In this document: positions 8,894 to 20,200 of the stretch, piece by piece
How positions within the stretch are numbered: the stretch's first letter is position 1
Layout of the letters: the number at the start of each line of letters is the position of its first letter
Source: Paracoccus acridae
GTDB taxonomy: Bacteria; Pseudomonadota; Alphaproteobacteria; Rhodobacterales; Rhodobacteraceae
Direction: 5' to 3'
Assembly (NCBI RefSeq): GCF_014642735.1
Contig: NZ_BMIV01000006.1
Coordinates: 151,623 to 215,622 of the forward strand
Length of the DNA: 64,000 bases
The notes under the pieces: model-generated
Databases searched by the model: none
The model's input: the letters and a program-made list of their open reading frames with translations, nothing else
Told to the model about the DNA's origin: nothing
Translations under genes and position numbers: made by a program

Positions 8894-10228
8894 TCAAAGC
8901 TCGTCCAGGGCCTCGACGGCCTTTTCCAGTTCTTCCTTGGTCACGGTCTTTTCGGTGACCTGCGCCTGTTCGGCGATGTGATCGACGACCTTGTCCTCGA
9001 AGATCGGGGCGCGCAGCTGCTGCTGAACGGCCTGGTTCTGCTGGACGAACTCGAAGAAGGCGCGTTCCTGGCCGGGATACTGACGCGCGGCGCGCAGCAC
9101 GGCCTGGGTCATTTCCTGGTCGGTGACGGTCACCTCGGCCTTCTGGCCGATCTCGGCCAGCAGCAGGCCCAGGCGCACGCGACGCTCGGCCAGCTTCTTG
9201 TGTTCCTCGGTCGGCTCGATGTTGCCGTGGTTGTGGTCGTGGACCTCGGGGTTTTCCTCGTGCCACAGCTGGTGGGCGATCTGCTGCGCCTCGGCCTCGA
9301 CCAGCGATTCGGGCAGGTCGAACTTCACCTTCTCGTCAAGCTGGTCCAGCAGCGAGCGCTTCAGGATCGCACGGGCGGCGCCGGCATATTCCTGTTCCAG
9401 GCGGCCGGCGATCTGCTTCCTCAGGCCTTCCAAATCCTCGGCGCCGAACTTCTTGGCCAGCTCGTCGTCGATCTCCGCGGCCTTGGGGGCCTTCACTGCC
9501 TTGACCTTGCATTCGAAGGTGGCGTCCTTGCCCGCCAGATGCGGGGCGCCGTATTGATCGGGGAACTTGACGTTCACCGTCACGTCGTCATCGGCCTTGG
9601 CGCCGACCAGCTGGTCCTCGAAGCCCGGGATGAAGCTGTTCGAGCCCAGCACCAGCGGGTAATCCTCGCCCGCGCCGCCCTCGAAGGCCTCGCCATCGAC
9701 AAAGCCCTTGAAGTCGATGACCACCTGGTCGCCGTCCTTGGCCTTGCTGCCCTTCTTGCGGTCCTCGAAGGACTGGGCCGACTTCGCCAGGTTCTCCAGC
9801 GCCTCGTTGATGGCGGCTTCCTCGGCCGGGACGGTCAGCTTTTCCAGGGTCAGGGTGGTCAGGTCCACCTCGGGGATCGCGGGCAGCGCCTCGTAGGAAA
9901 CGTTGACGACCACGTCGTCGCCTTCCTTCCAGGTCTCGCCGTTCTGCATTTCCACCTTGGGCTGGGTCGCGGGACGGTCGCCCGAGGTGTCCAGGTGGTT
10001 CTTCAGCGCGCCGTCGATGGCTTCCTGCATGGCGTCGCCCAGGATACGCTGGCCGAACTGCTTCTTCAGCATGGCCATCGGGACCTTGCCCTTGCGAAAG
10101 CCCTTCATCTCGACTTCGGGCTGCGCTTCCTTCAGCTTCGCATCGACCGTCGCGGCCAGATCAGCTGCCGGCAGGGTGAACTGATAGCCCCGCTTGAGAC
10201 CTTCGTTCTGCGTTTCCGTGACCTGCAT
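8894..10228 (-). CDS. tig: Trigger factor, ribosome-associated chaperone and prolyl isomerase
   Basis: 444 residues. The N-terminal domain has the ribosome-docking signature [17 protein letters not shown] (about residues 42-58). The FKBP-type PPIase domain follows (about 150-250; [38 protein letters not shown]). The helical C-terminal chaperone domain contains [18 protein letters not shown] and a final acidic helix. ATG 10228 is preferred over the adjacent 10231 because GAGG is better spaced. Trigger factor binds ribosomal protein uL23 at the exit tunnel and shields nascent chains. It is usually upstream of clpP, which is not the case here. Confidence 0.96.
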   Translation of the reverse strand: MQVTETQNEGLKRGYQFTLPAADLAATVDAKLKEAQPEVEMKGFRKGKVPMAMLKKQFGQRILGDAMQEAIDGALKNHLDTSGDRPATQPKVEMQNGETWKEGDDVVVNVSYEALPAIPEVDLTTLTLEKLTVPAEEAAINEALENLAKSAQSFEDRKKGSKAKDGDQVVIDFKGFVDGEAFEGGAGEDYPLVLGSNSFIPGFEDQLVGAKADDDVTVNVKFPDQYGAPHLAGKDATFECKVKAVKAPKAAEIDDELAKKFGAEDLEGLRKQIAGRLEQEYAGAARAILKRSLLDQLDEKVKFDLPESLVEAEAQQIAHQLWHEENPEVHDHNHGNIEPTEEHKKLAERRVRLGLLLAEIGQKAEVTVTDQEMTQAVLRAARQYPGQERAFFEFVQQNQAVQQQLRAPIFEDKVVDHIAEQAQVTEKTVTKEELEKAVEALDEL

Positions 10229-10371
10229 CATCGTCCTCATGCCATAATGGCCGCCACGACCGGCAGCCCGAAAAATTCCCGTCCTTCTAGTCGCGGGGTC
10301 AGGTCTCTGCAAGCGGAACCCGCGCGGCGGCCGGGGCGTTTTCCGCCGTCCCCATCTGCAAAAGGCCCGCC

Positions 10372-10821
10372 ATGACCCGTTTCAGCGTCATCATCGCCAC
10401 CAGCCTTCTGGCCGCCGGCACAGGCTGGGCCCAGACCGCCGCATCCCCCGACATCGCCCAGCCCCGCGCCGCGACCGAAGCAGCCGCGGCCCAGGACGCC
10501 GCCCGCAACCAGGCGCCCGGTGGGCAGGTCCAGGGAACGCAGCCGGCCGCCACGCAGGAAGCCGGCCAGTCCGGCGAAGGGGATTGCCCGGCACCTGGCA
10601 CCGTGGCCGAGCCCGCCACGACGCCGCAGCCGGGAAGCGACAGCACCGAGGCCAACAACGCCGGCAGCAGCGGCTGGAGCGGCGGCCTGGGCGGATCCCA
10701 CCTGGGCACGAACACGCAAGGCGCGGTGAACGCCTCGCCGACCTGGCAGCCGCCGACGGCGCGGGGTCTGGACCTGACCGGCCGGGCCGAACCCGTGGCG
10801 GCTACGGCGCCCGACTGCTGA
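10372..10821 (+). CDS. Small secreted protein of unknown function
   Basis: 149 residues. A Sec signal peptide (about 1-21, ending GTGWAQ) is followed by an Ala/Gln/Pro-rich low-complexity section. The C-terminus is Gly/Ser-rich and conserved-looking: [19 protein letters not shown], then [16 protein letters not shown] and a terminal Cys. There are two Cys in the mature chain (GDCPAP and the last residue) that could form a disulfide. I do not recognise a family with a known role. Its stop abuts the stop of the converging 128-residue gene with no base between. Confidence 0.7.
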   Translation: MTRFSVIIATSLLAAGTGWAQTAASPDIAQPRAATEAAAAQDAARNQAPGGQVQGTQPAATQEAGQSGEGDCPAPGTVAEPATTPQPGSDSTEANNAGSSGWSGGLGGSHLGTNTQGAVNASPTWQPPTARGLDLTGRAEPVAATAPDC

Positions 10822-11208
10822 TCAGTTGAGGATCGGCGGCTGGGGCTCGGCGTCGTCCAGCCGCAGCCGCAGCCCGTCGCGGTTCAGGAACTCTCCGTCG
10901 CGGATCAGGGTGCGGTCGCCGTTCATGGCGCGGACAAGCTGGTCCAGCCGGTCGCGGGCGATGTCGTCCTTGACCAGCCCCTCGCGGCCGGCGCGGAACA
11001 GGACCACCGCGTCCCAAGCCACGCCCGATCCGTCTAGATAGGCCGTCATGTCGGGCCAGCGGATCTCGTCCCCGATCACATGCAGATAGGCCGACCGCAA
11101 CAGGTCGATCCGCCCGTCGCCGATGCCCAGAAGCACGATCAGCATCGTGAAGCCCTGGGTTTCGGCAAAGGTCTGCTGCACCCAGTCGTCGAAATCGGTC
11201 TCGTTCAT
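10822..11208 (-). CDS. Conserved-looking unknown protein coupled to selB/selC
   Basis: 128 residues, acidic, no Cys, no signal peptide or membrane segment. The start ATG (11208-11206) overlaps the selB-frame stop TGA (11207-11205) as ATGA, and selC lies just upstream. It begins [20 protein letters not shown]; the rest is a helical globular protein with several Arg/Asp pairs (DDIARDRLDQLVRAMNGDR). I do not recognise a domain. Its position as last gene of the selenocysteine operon suggests, but does not show, a link to selenoprotein synthesis or formate dehydrogenase maturation. Confidence 0.72.
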   Translation of the reverse strand: MNETDFDDWVQQTFAETQGFTMLIVLLGIGDGRIDLLRSAYLHVIGDEIRWPDMTAYLDGSGVAWDAVVLFRAGREGLVKDDIARDRLDQLVRAMNGDRTLIRDGEFLNRDGLRLRLDDAEPQPPILN

Positions 11209-13226
11209 GGCTGGCCTTGGGATGATGGCGGAAGGGAATGGGAGTCGAACCCACCCGGGACAGTCTCGCTGCCCCAACCGGATTTGAAGTCCGGCCGCCC
11301 CACCGGGGACGATTCCCTTCCAATGTCGCCGAACAGGTCGGCGCGATGGGGATTGATGCGACGTAAATCGCCTCGGCGCAAGGTCAGGCCAAGGCGGTCG
11401 AAGAAGTCGAGGATCTCGATGGCGACCTTGCGGCCGTTCTGCACCCGGTCGCGAAAGGCGGGCGCGGTGAACCAGCCGTCGGGCGACTGCGCGGCCACGT
11501 CCAGGATGATCGCCACCATCTCTCGGGTCACCTCGCGGGCGAAGAAATGGTCATGCGCGATCTGGTCGGTGCGGCCCAGTTTCTGCGTCAGGCGCAGGAC
11601 GCGACGCACGTCCTTTTCGTCGATGCCGAATTCGGTCGCGAAGTCGCGCACGCGCGGCGGGCGAAAGCGGGTCTCGCCCGCAAGGGCGGGCGCGATGCGG
11701 TCCCACAGGGCCTCGTCCTCGGGCGTCAGGCGGACCTCGTGGCCGGGCAGGCGGACGAAGGCGCCGTCCAGGACCGCGCGGCCCACATCAGCCTCGGCCC
11801 GCAGGAAGGCCAGGAAGGCGTCCTTCGGCAGGCGCGGTTGCAGTTGCAGGCGCAGGCGTTCGCGGCCCAGTCCCGCCAGATCGGGGTTGCCTTCGTGGAA
11901 CTGCGTCAGGGTGTCCGTCAACTGGGCTTGCAGCGCGTCCAGCACCGGCCGGCCAAGGGCCAGGTCGCCGATGGTCGCCCCATCCGCGCGGCGCAACGCA
12001 TCGGCCAGACCGGCGGGCGACAGGCTGCGGTCGCGGGCAAAGGCCGGCAGATCGACCGGCGCCACGGCCAGCATCGCGGCAAGGGCCGCCGCCGGATCCT
12101 CGGCGCGGGCGGCGTCCAGCAGCGCCAGCCGTTCGGGCGTGCGGCGCTTGCGTGCGGGGGCGCGCAGGTCCAGGAAGCCCCCGCCGCCGATGGTCCGGCT
12201 GGCCGACACGTCGCGCAGGATGAAGCGGTCATGCACCGCCGCAGCAATGGGCCGGTCCAGGACGATCTGCACCGGGCCGCCCTGGCCGGGCTGGATCGGA
12301 TCGCCCAGGGGCACGATGCGCGCGCCGGTTTCGACCGCATGGCTGTGCAGGCGGGCGGGGAACCAGGTGCCGATGGGCTTCGGTTCGGACGGCAGCACCG
12401 TCAGCCAAGCGTCGATCCGGTCGGTCGGCGCGTGCAGCGCGGGCGACAGCACCACATCGCCCCGATGGATGGCGTCCTTGCTGATCGCCTCGCCTGCCAG
12501 GTTCAGCGCGCATCGCTGTCCCGCAAGGCCTTCGGTCGCCGGGCGGTTCTGCGCGTGGATGGCGCGGATGCGGGCGGGCAGGCCGCGCGGGCTGACGATG
12601 ACCTGATCGCCGACCGCGACGCGCCCGGTCAGCATGGTGCCCGTGACCACCGTGCCCGCGCCGGACAGGGTAAAGCTGCGATCCACGGCCAGGCGCATCG
12701 GGCCATCGGCATGGCGGGCGGCCGTCGCGGTCTCGGCGGCGATCAGGGATGCGCGCAGGGCGTCGATCCCCTCGCCGGTCAGGGACGACACGGGCAGGAT
12801 CGGCGCATCGGCCAGGGCGGTCCCTGCCAAGGCGTCGCGGATTTCGGCCGCGGCTTCGGCGCGGCGCGCATCGTCCGCCAGGTCGGCCTTGGTCAGCGCC
12901 ACGATGCCGCGCCCGATGCCCAGAAGGTCCAGGATCGCCACATGTTCCCGCGTCTGCGGCATCACGCCGTCATCGGCGGCCACCACCAGCAGCGCCATGT
13001 CGATGCCGCCCGCGCCTGCCAGCATGGTGTGGATCAGCCGTTCATGGCCCGGCACATCGACAAAGCCGGTGATGGTGCCGCCACCCAGGTCGGCATAGGC
13101 AAAGCCCAGGTCGATGGTGATGCCGCGCGCCTTCTCCTCGGCCAGGCGGTCGGTATCCGCGCCGGTCAGTGCCTTCACAAGCGCCGTCTTGCCGTGGTCG
13201 ATATGCCCTGCCGTGCCGACGATCAT
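11205..13226 (-). CDS. selB: Selenocysteine-specific elongation factor SelB, reading frame running through selC
   Basis: 673 codons from ATG 13226. GTPase motifs: GHIDHGKT (G1), DVPGHE (G3), TKAD (G4). EF-Tu-like domains 2 and 3 follow, then winged-helix repeats that bind the SECIS hairpin (C-terminal [20 protein letters not shown]). The usual SelB end would be near NPHRADLFG; here the frame continues 40 codons through the entire tRNA-Sec gene and stops 18 bases beyond it, overlapping the next ATG. SelB delivers Sec-tRNA to UGA codons. The start overlaps the selA stop as ATGA. Whether the tail is translated is open. Confidence 0.93.
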   Translation of the reverse strand: MIVGTAGHIDHGKTALVKALTGADTDRLAEEKARGITIDLGFAYADLGGGTITGFVDVPGHERLIHTMLAGAGGIDMALLVVAADDGVMPQTREHVAILDLLGIGRGIVALTKADLADDARRAEAAAEIRDALAGTALADAPILPVSSLTGEGIDALRASLIAAETATAARHADGPMRLAVDRSFTLSGAGTVVTGTMLTGRVAVGDQVIVSPRGLPARIRAIHAQNRPATEGLAGQRCALNLAGEAISKDAIHRGDVVLSPALHAPTDRIDAWLTVLPSEPKPIGTWFPARLHSHAVETGARIVPLGDPIQPGQGGPVQIVLDRPIAAAVHDRFILRDVSASRTIGGGGFLDLRAPARKRRTPERLALLDAARAEDPAAALAAMLAVAPVDLPAFARDRSLSPAGLADALRRADGATIGDLALGRPVLDALQAQLTDTLTQFHEGNPDLAGLGRERLRLQLQPRLPKDAFLAFLRAEADVGRAVLDGAFVRLPGHEVRLTPEDEALWDRIAPALAGETRFRPPRVRDFATEFGIDEKDVRRVLRLTQKLGRTDQIAHDHFFAREVTREMVAIILDVAAQSPDGWFTAPAFRDRVQNGRKVAIEILDFFDRLGLTLRRGDLRRINPHRADLFGDIGRESSPVGRPDFKSGWGSETVPGGFDSHSLPPSSQGQP
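11226..11321 (-). tRNA. selC: tRNA-Sec (anticodon TCA)
   Basis: The 96-base minus-strand RNA has the features of bacterial tRNA-Sec: an 8-bp acceptor (GGAAGGGA with TCCCTTCC), an extended D arm (CCCC-GGT-GGGG), anticodon stem CCGGA/TCCGG with loop CTTCAAA giving TCA, a long variable arm and a T arm with GGTTCGACTCC. Discriminator G and CCA are encoded. The gene lies completely inside the selB reading frame, same strand. Confidence 0.95.
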
Positions 13227-14590
13227 GCCGACAAGGCCCCCAGCAGATCCTCGTCCCGATCCAGGCAGCGCAGGTCCAGGATCAAGGCGCCGTCGCGGAT
13301 ATGGCCGATGACCGGGCGGGGCAGGGTGCGCAACCGCGCGGCCAGCCGGTCGGGCGCATCGCCCCCCGCACCCGTGATCCGCAGCCCGGCCGAGGGGATG
13401 GTATCGGTGGGCAGCGCCCCCGATCCGATCTGGCTGGCGCAATCGGTCGTCGTGACGGTGTAACCGGGCAGCAGCGCGGCCACCTGCGGGGCAAGCTGGG
13501 CGGCCTGGGCTGCGATGTCGGCCTGCGGGCGCGACAGGTATCGCAGCGTGGGCAGGCGTTCGGCCAGCCGATCCGGGTCGCGGTACAGCCGCAGCGTCGC
13601 CTCCAACGCTGCGATGCGGATCTTGTCCAGGCGGACGGCGCGTTTCAGCGGGTTCCTGTTGATCTGCGCGATCAGGTCGCGCCGCCCGACGATGAAACCC
13701 GCCTGCGGCCCGCCTAGCAGCTTGTCGCCGGAAAAGGTAACCAGATCCGCGCCTTCGGCCACGGCCTCGGCCACGGTGGGTTCGCGGCGCAGCCCCCAGG
13801 CGGCCAGATCGACCAGCGACCCCGCGCCCAGGTCATTGAGCAGCACCACCCCGGCCTTGCCCGCGATCTGCGCGAGGTGCGGGGCCGGCACCTCGGCCGT
13901 GAAGCCCTCGATGCGATAGTTGGAGGTATGGACCTTGAGGATCAGGCCCGTGTCCGGCGTGATCGCATCCTGATAATCGCGAGGGTGGGTGCGGTTGGTG
14001 GTGCCCACCTCGACCAGATGCGCTCCAGCGCGGGCCATGATGTCGGGCATCCGGAAGGCGCCGCCGATCTCGATCAGTTCCCCGCGCGACACGATGGCCT
14101 GCCGTCCTTGGCCGAAGGTGTTCAGCGCGATCAGGACGGCGGCGGCATTGTTGTTGACGACGGTCGCATCCTCGGCCCCCGACAGCTCGCACAGAAGCCC
14201 GCGCAGATGGTCGTCACGCTGCCCGCGTCCGCCACTGCCCAGGTCGAATTCCAGGGCCAGGGGCGCGGCCATGGCTGCGCTTGCGGCCGCGATGGCCTCG
14301 TCCGCCAGGATCGCGCGACCCAGATTGGTGTGCAGGACGGTGCCGGTCAGGTTCAGCATCGGCCGCAGGTCCGACTGCGCGGCGGCGGCCAGGTCGGCGG
14401 CCAGCAGATGCGGCAGGCGCGCGGCCTCGGCATCGCCATCGGCGCCGTCGCGGATCGCGGCGCGGGCGGCGTCAAGCCGGACCCGCAGCCCCGCCGTCAC
14501 CGCCGTGCGGCCGTGGCCGTCGATCAGCGTCCGGCCCATCGGGGACAACAGGAACTGATCGACCGAGGGCAGGGCCCGGAACCCCGTCAT
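13223..14590 (-). CDS. selA: L-seryl-tRNA(Sec) selenium transferase
   Basis: 455 residues. A PLP-dependent fold is shown by [14 protein letters not shown], the aspartate-bearing [13 protein letters not shown] and the Schiff-base lysine in [14 protein letters not shown]. It converts Ser-tRNA(Sec) to Sec-tRNA(Sec) using selenophosphate from SelD. Its ATG shares one base with the fdhE stop (TGATG), and its stop overlaps the selB start (ATGA), so the three genes form one translational unit. A longer open frame upstream overlaps fdhE and is rejected. Confidence 0.95.
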   Translation of the reverse strand: MTGFRALPSVDQFLLSPMGRTLIDGHGRTAVTAGLRVRLDAARAAIRDGADGDAEAARLPHLLAADLAAAAQSDLRPMLNLTGTVLHTNLGRAILADEAIAAASAAMAAPLALEFDLGSGGRGQRDDHLRGLLCELSGAEDATVVNNNAAAVLIALNTFGQGRQAIVSRGELIEIGGAFRMPDIMARAGAHLVEVGTTNRTHPRDYQDAITPDTGLILKVHTSNYRIEGFTAEVPAPHLAQIAGKAGVVLLNDLGAGSLVDLAAWGLRREPTVAEAVAEGADLVTFSGDKLLGGPQAGFIVGRRDLIAQINRNPLKRAVRLDKIRIAALEATLRLYRDPDRLAERLPTLRYLSRPQADIAAQAAQLAPQVAALLPGYTVTTTDCASQIGSGALPTDTIPSAGLRITGAGGDAPDRLAARLRTLPRPVIGHIRDGALILDLRCLDRDEDLLGALSA

Positions 14591-15504
14591 CAGTATCCCG
14601 CGATGAAGGGGTTGAAGCCGCCGCGCCGGAAGTCGGTGTCCTTCATCAGCATGTCCAGGCCCAGGCTGGACACGTCGTCGGCGATGGGATCGAGGCTCGC
14701 GTTCTTGACCTGATACAGGATCTTGACCCAGCCCTTGCAGTCGCCGCAAACCTCGGCCTTGACCGTCGCCTCGTCCGTTTCGGCGCTGCGATAGCTGATC
14801 GCGGCGTTCGATCCGCAGCAAAGGCAGACGACGCGCACCTCGTTCCACTGCGTCGCGCAGCAGCCGCAGGTGGCATAGCGCGTGCTTTCGATGCCCGCCG
14901 TGCCCATCACCGATGACGTGGCGGGCTTGCCGCCGCAGGTGGGGCAGGTGCCGGTCCTGATCTTGACCAGCTTCGTCGCGTCAAGCGTTCCCGCCAGCCG
15001 CGCCAGGTGCAGTTGCACCGCCGCGCCGACGAACAGGTGCGGGGCCGCGCTGTCGTGGGGGATGCGGTCGGACAGGATGTTTTCTAGCAGCCAATGCCGG
15101 TCGGCGATCCCCGACGCCGTCACGGCGGACAGCGAAAGGCGGGCCTGTTCCGGCATCTCAAGGGTCGCGGCCTCGGCCAGGAAGCGGTCCAGCGTGGCAT
15201 GCATCCCTTCGTCCGTGGCAAGCGCCATGCGGTCGATGGGGGGCATCCGGCTGGCGCGGGCCAGTTCCACGCGGTCCGAGGGAATGGGCGTCACTGCAGG
15301 CAACTCGCGCGCAAGGCGCGCCTGCAAAGCGGTCAGGTCGGCCAGAAAGCGCATATAGGGCCCCAGGTTGCCGCCGTGATCCGCCAGAAAGGCGAAGCGC
15401 CCGGCCCGCTTGTCGAAGACAGCGGCGGCATCGGGCAGAAAGGCCAGCGGCGCCACAGGGACGCCGCCAATGACCGAAGGGTCGGGTTTCAGACTGTTGT
15501 TCAT
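14590..15504 (-). CDS. fdhE: Formate dehydrogenase accessory protein FdhE
   Basis: 304 residues. The C-terminal half contains the rubredoxin-like pairs expected of FdhE: CPTCGG, CGCC, CLCCG and CGDCKG. FdhE binds iron and interacts with the catalytic subunit of respiratory formate dehydrogenase after cofactor insertion and before or during Tat export. The start ATG 15504 has a GGAGAG site. It follows fdnI by 47 bases and precedes selA with a one-base overlap, an order that ties maturation to selenium insertion. Confidence 0.92.
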   Translation of the reverse strand: MNNSLKPDPSVIGGVPVAPLAFLPDAAAVFDKRAGRFAFLADHGGNLGPYMRFLADLTALQARLARELPAVTPIPSDRVELARASRMPPIDRMALATDEGMHATLDRFLAEAATLEMPEQARLSLSAVTASGIADRHWLLENILSDRIPHDSAAPHLFVGAAVQLHLARLAGTLDATKLVKIRTGTCPTCGGKPATSSVMGTAGIESTRYATCGCCATQWNEVRVVCLCCGSNAAISYRSAETDEATVKAEVCGDCKGWVKILYQVKNASLDPIADDVSSLGLDMLMKDTDFRRGGFNPFIAGY

Positions 15505-15551
15505 CGTCTCTCCGGGCCGGACGGTCTCATGTCCGGCCACTTGCCTTTGCG

Positions 15552-16238
15552 TTATTCTGCCGGGCCGTTCTGGCGGCGTCCAGCCAGCTCGCGCAGCCAC
15601 TTGCGGTGGTGGCGATAGGCCCAGCCCCCGGTCACGGTGCCCCGCGTCATGGCCCGCAGCGTGCCGCGTGTCCAGAAGGCCGCATAGACGTGCAGGATGA
15701 AGACCAGGATAATCGCCACCGCCGCAAGCGCATGGGTCAGCACGGCCCAGCGGCGCGTCGGGATCGACACCAGGTCGCCGAAGAACTGTTCCCAGATCAT
15801 GATGCCGGACACGATCAGCACCACGATCAGCAGCGTCATGCCCCAGAAGATGAACTTCTGCCCGGCATTGTACTTGCCAAGCTCGGGCAGGTTCTCCTCG
15901 TTCCCCTTCACCACGTCGCCGATCTGGGAAAGCCATTTCCGGTCGTCCGGCGTGGGCAGGTTCAGCCGCCACAGCTGGATGAACATGACCATGAAGCTGA
16001 CGAACAGCACCACGCCGATGATCGGATGCAGCCACCGTGCGCTTTGCCCCCCGCCGAAAAGGCCGGTCAGGAAGTAGAGCGACGGGTGGAAGAACGCGAG
16101 GCCCGACAGCAAGAGCAGGATCAGCGAGATCGCCGTGACCCAGTGATTGGCCCGGATGAAGCCCCGGTAACGGCTGACCGTCACCGGGCGGGTCGATTCG
16201 ATCCGGTCGCCCGGTTCGGAATAAACGGGACGCGCCAT
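15552..16238 (-). CDS. fdnI: Formate dehydrogenase gamma subunit, cytochrome b556
   Basis: 228 residues with four predicted membrane helices (about 34-52, 70-92, 128-148, 168-190). Candidate heme-ligand histidines lie in RANHWVTA, RWLHPIIG, LTHALAAV and FILHVYAA. The subunit anchors the complex in the inner membrane, takes electrons from the Fe-S subunit and reduces quinone. Its ATG follows the fdnH stop with no gap. The basic C-terminus (HHRKWLRELAGRR) is cytoplasmic. Length is close to the E. coli FdnI/FdoI size. Confidence 0.93.
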   Translation of the reverse strand: MARPVYSEPGDRIESTRPVTVSRYRGFIRANHWVTAISLILLLLSGLAFFHPSLYFLTGLFGGGQSARWLHPIIGVVLFVSFMVMFIQLWRLNLPTPDDRKWLSQIGDVVKGNEENLPELGKYNAGQKFIFWGMTLLIVVLIVSGIMIWEQFFGDLVSIPTRRWAVLTHALAAVAIILVFILHVYAAFWTRGTLRAMTRGTVTGGWAYRHHRKWLRELAGRRQNGPAE

Positions 16239-17222
16239 TCAGACAGCCCCCCTGTCATCCGAACCGCCGGAGCTGACCAGCTTCTCGGCCTCTTTCTCCT
16301 CGTGCTCGTCCACCTTGTTGGCGCGGGCGAAGATGCCGTGGATCGCGGCGCCGACGGCTGCCACGCCCATGACGGCCAGACCGGCGGTCTTGGTCACGCC
16401 CTTCCAGCCTTCGACCACCGGCGAGATGCGGGGATCGTCCGGCAGCTTTTCATAGATCGACGGCTTGTCGGCGTGATGCAGCACATAGAAGACATGCGTG
16501 CCGCCGACCCCCGCCGGATCATAGATCCCGGCGTTTTCATAGCCGCGCGACTTCAGATCCTCGACCCGTTCGTTGGCGTGCGCGATCATGTCTTCCTTGG
16601 TGCCGAAGACGATGGCCTGCGTGGGGCAAGCCTTGGCGCAGGCCGGACCCTGGCCCACGGCCACGCGGTCGGAACACAGGGTGCATTTATAGCTCTTGTG
16701 ATCGACCTTGCTGATGCGCGGGATGTCGAAGGGGCAGCCGGTCACGCAGTATCCGCAACCGATGCAGTTCTCGTGGATGAAATCGACGATGCCGTTGGAA
16801 TACTGCACGATGGCGCCGGGCGCCGGGCAGGCCTTGAGGCAGCCCGGATCCTCGCAATGCATGCAGCCGTCCTTGCGGATCAGCCATTCCAGGTTGTCGG
16901 TTTCCGGGTTCACCCATTCCGTGAAGCGCATCAGGGTGAACATGTTCGGCGTCAGGTCGTGGGGGTTTTCGTAAACCCCCACGTTGGTCTCGACCTCGGG
17001 CTTGGTGTCGTTCCACTCGATGCAGGCGGACTGGCAGGCCTTGCAGCCGATGCACTTGCTGACGTCGATCAGCTTGGCGACCTTTTCCAGTTGCCGCGTG
17101 GGCTGCGGCACGTTCGGCGTGGCCGAAATTCGGACCACGTCGGACGGCAGCAGGTTCGACGCGATCGGCTGAACCGGGGGGTTCGAGGCCGCGGTCTTGG
17201 GTTGGGGCGCGGTTTCGCTCAT
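16239..17222 (-). CDS. fdnH: Formate dehydrogenase beta subunit, four [4Fe-4S] clusters
   Basis: 327 residues. Sixteen cysteines fall in four ferredoxin-type groups: C57/60/63/67, C120/123/128/132, C153/156/159/163 and C180/183/195/199. A single C-terminal hydrophobic helix (about 288-306, [17 protein letters not shown]) anchors it to the membrane next to FdnI. It conducts electrons from the molybdenum or tungsten active site to the cytochrome. The start overlaps the fdnG stop (ATGA). It carries no signal peptide and is expected to be exported bound to FdnG. Confidence 0.95.
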   Translation of the reverse strand: MSETAPQPKTAASNPPVQPIASNLLPSDVVRISATPNVPQPTRQLEKVAKLIDVSKCIGCKACQSACIEWNDTKPEVETNVGVYENPHDLTPNMFTLMRFTEWVNPETDNLEWLIRKDGCMHCEDPGCLKACPAPGAIVQYSNGIVDFIHENCIGCGYCVTGCPFDIPRISKVDHKSYKCTLCSDRVAVGQGPACAKACPTQAIVFGTKEDMIAHANERVEDLKSRGYENAGIYDPAGVGGTHVFYVLHHADKPSIYEKLPDDPRISPVVEGWKGVTKTAGLAVMGVAAVGAAIHGIFARANKVDEHEEKEAEKLVSSGGSDDRGAV

Positions 17223-20200
17223 GCCACCGGCTCCTCTGCCGAAGGTTCGATATTGACCATGAAGGCCTTGAATTCAGGCGTTTCCACGTTGGCGTCGCCC
17301 ACCTGGGACGTCAGGCTGTTCGGCCCGAAACCCTTCTTGGCGGCCCCCACGAAGCCCCAGTGCAGCGGAATGCCGATCACATGGACGGTCTTGCCGTCGA
17401 TCTGCATCGGCCGCAGCCGCTTGGTCACCACAGCCTTGGCCCAGACCTCACCCCGCTTGGACCAGACGCGCACCCGTCCGCCGCGCGCGATGCCGCGCTC
17501 GGCCGCCAGTTCCTCGCTGATCTCCACGAAGAACTCGGGCTGCAACGCGGCGTTCACCGGGTTGTGCTTGGTCCAATAGTGGAAATGCTCGGTCAGGCGA
17601 TAGGAGGTCGCCACGAAGGGGAATTCGGGATCCCCGATCTCGGCAAACTGGTCGGCGGTGCTTTCGAAGACCCGCGCCACCGGGTTGCCCCGCATCTTGG
17701 GGTTGAACACGTTGGCGATGGGGGCCTCGAACGGCTCCATATGGGTGGGGAAGGGACCGTCCCGCATCATGCCCCGGGTGAACAGGCGCGACGCACCTTC
17801 CGGGTTCATGATGAAGGGGCGGACCTCGCCCGGCTTGGCCGTGATCGGCATGTCGGGCACGTCATAGCCTTCCCATTTCTCGCCGGTCCATTCGATGATC
17901 TTGCGCGACGGATCCCACGGCTTGCCCTGCGGATCGCAAGAGGCCGCGTTGTACAGGATCCGGCGGTTCGCAGGCCATGCGAAGGCCCAGTTCAGGAAGG
18001 CGCCGGTGTCGTCGGGATCGGTGTTGTCCCGCCGCGCCATCATGTTCCCGGCCTCGGTCCAGCTGCCGGCATAGATCCAGCAGCCGCCCATGGTCGAGCC
18101 GTCGTCGCGGTAATGCCCGAAGCTGGACAGTTGCTGCCCGGCCTCGGCCACGACCTTGGTGGGATCGGCGGCGTCATAGACGGTTGCAAGGGCGCGGCCG
18201 TTCATCTCGCGCGCAAGCTCGTCTGCCTTGGGATCGTTCGGGTCGCGATAATCCCAGGTCAGGTTCAGGATCGGGTCGGGGAAGACCCCGCCTTCGTCCT
18301 GATAAAGCTTCTTCACGCGCAGGAAGATCTGCGCCATGATCCAGGTGTCGTGCTTGGCCTCGCCCGGCGGGGTCGCCCCCGGCCAGTGCCATTGCAGCCA
18401 CCGCCCCGAGTTCACCAGGGCGCCTTCATCCTCGGCGAAGCAGGTGGTGGGCAGTTCCAGCACCTCGGTCTGGATCGCCGCGCTGTCCACGTCGTTGTGG
18501 ATCCCGTGGTTCTGCCAGAAATGCGAGGTTTCCGTCGTCAGCGGGTCCATGACCACCAGCATCTTCAGCTTGGAAAACGCCTCGGTCATCTTGCCGCGGT
18601 TCGGGAAGGACAGGATCGGGTTGAAGCCCTGGCAGAAATACAGGTTCACCTTGCCGTTGTTCATCAGCTCGAACATGCGCATGCCGTCATAGGCTGGCAC
18701 GTCGAGCTTCGGCAGATAGTGATAGGCCCAGTCGTTTTCCTGCGTGGCGGCATCGCCCCACATGGCCTTCATGAAGCTGACCATGAACTTGGGATAGTTC
18801 TGCCAATAGCTGATCTGGTTCGGCACGATCGGCTTGAAGCCGCGGGTGGACATGTAGGTCGCCCAGTCCGCTTCCTTTTCCGTCGGGATGTTGAGGTATC
18901 CCGGGATCAGGTTCGACATCAGACCGATATCGGTCAGGCCCTGGATGTTGGAATGGCCGCGCAGCGCGTTCATGCCCCCACCCCGGACGCCGATATTGCC
19001 CAGGATCAGCTGCAGCATCGCCATGCCGCGGATGTTCTGCGCACCCTTGGAATGCTGCGTCCAGCCAAGCGCATACATCGAGGTCATGGTCTTGGTCGGG
19101 GACGAGCATTCGCCGATCATCTCGGCGATGTGCAGGAACTTGTCCTTGGGCGTGCCGCAGACGCGTTCCACCATCTCGGGCGTGTAGGCGTCCACATGGG
19201 CTTTCAGCAGGTTCCAGACGCAGCGCGGGTCCTGCAGCGTGGGATCGGTCTGGACAAAGCCGTCCTCGCCCATCTTGTAGTCCCAGGACGACTTGTCATA
19301 GTCGCGCTTTTCCTCGTCATAGCCGGTGAAAAGCCCGTCGGACCAGCCGAACTCGTCCTTCACCAGGAAGGAGGCGTTGGTGTAGTTGCGGACGTAATCC
19401 CACTGAACCTTGTCGTTCTCGATCATCCAGCGGATCATGCCCATCAGGAACACGATGTCGCTGCCCGGACGGATCGGCGCATAATAATCCGACACGGAGG
19501 CCGTGCGGTTATAGCGCGGATCGACCACGATCAGCTTGGCGCCGCGATGGTGCTTGGCCTCGGTCACCCATTTGAAGCCGCAGGGATGCGCTTCGGCGGC
19601 ATTGCCGCCCATGACAATGACGAGGTCGGTATTCTTGATGTCGGTCCAGGAGTTGGTCATCGCTCCACGGCCAAATGTCGGGCCCAAACTGGACACCGTG
19701 GGGCCGTGTCAGACGCGCGCCTGGTTATCGAATCCGACGATCCCCATGGACCGGACCGTCTTGTAGGTCAGCCATGCGGTTTCGTTTGTGGTTGCCGATG
19801 CCGCCAGGAAGCCGGTCGTCGTCCAGCGGTTGACCGGCACGCCGGCCTCGTTCGTCTGGATGAAGTTGGCGTCGCGGTCGTCCTTCATCGCGCGGGCGAT
19901 CTTGTCCAGGGCCTCGTCCCAGGTGATGTCCTGGAATTCGCTGGCGCCGGCGGCGCGATAGCGCGGCTTGGTCAGGCGCGTCGGCGCCTTGACGAAATCC
20001 TTCAGCGCGGCGCCCTTGGGGCACAGCGTGCCGCGGTTCGTCGGGTGGTCCGCGTCGCCTTCGATATGCAGAAGCTCGGCGGTTTCGCCGGCTTTCACAT
20101 CGCCCTTGGAATACATGATGATCCCGCAGGCGACCGAGCAATAGGGACAGGTGTTGCGTGTTTCCGTGGTCGTGGCCAGCTTGAAGGCGCGCACATGCGC

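Noticed and set aside
19709..19711. fdnG as a pseudogene interrupted by a stop
   Set aside because: The TGA falls exactly at the known Sec position of FdnG, and selA, selB and selC are in the same operon.
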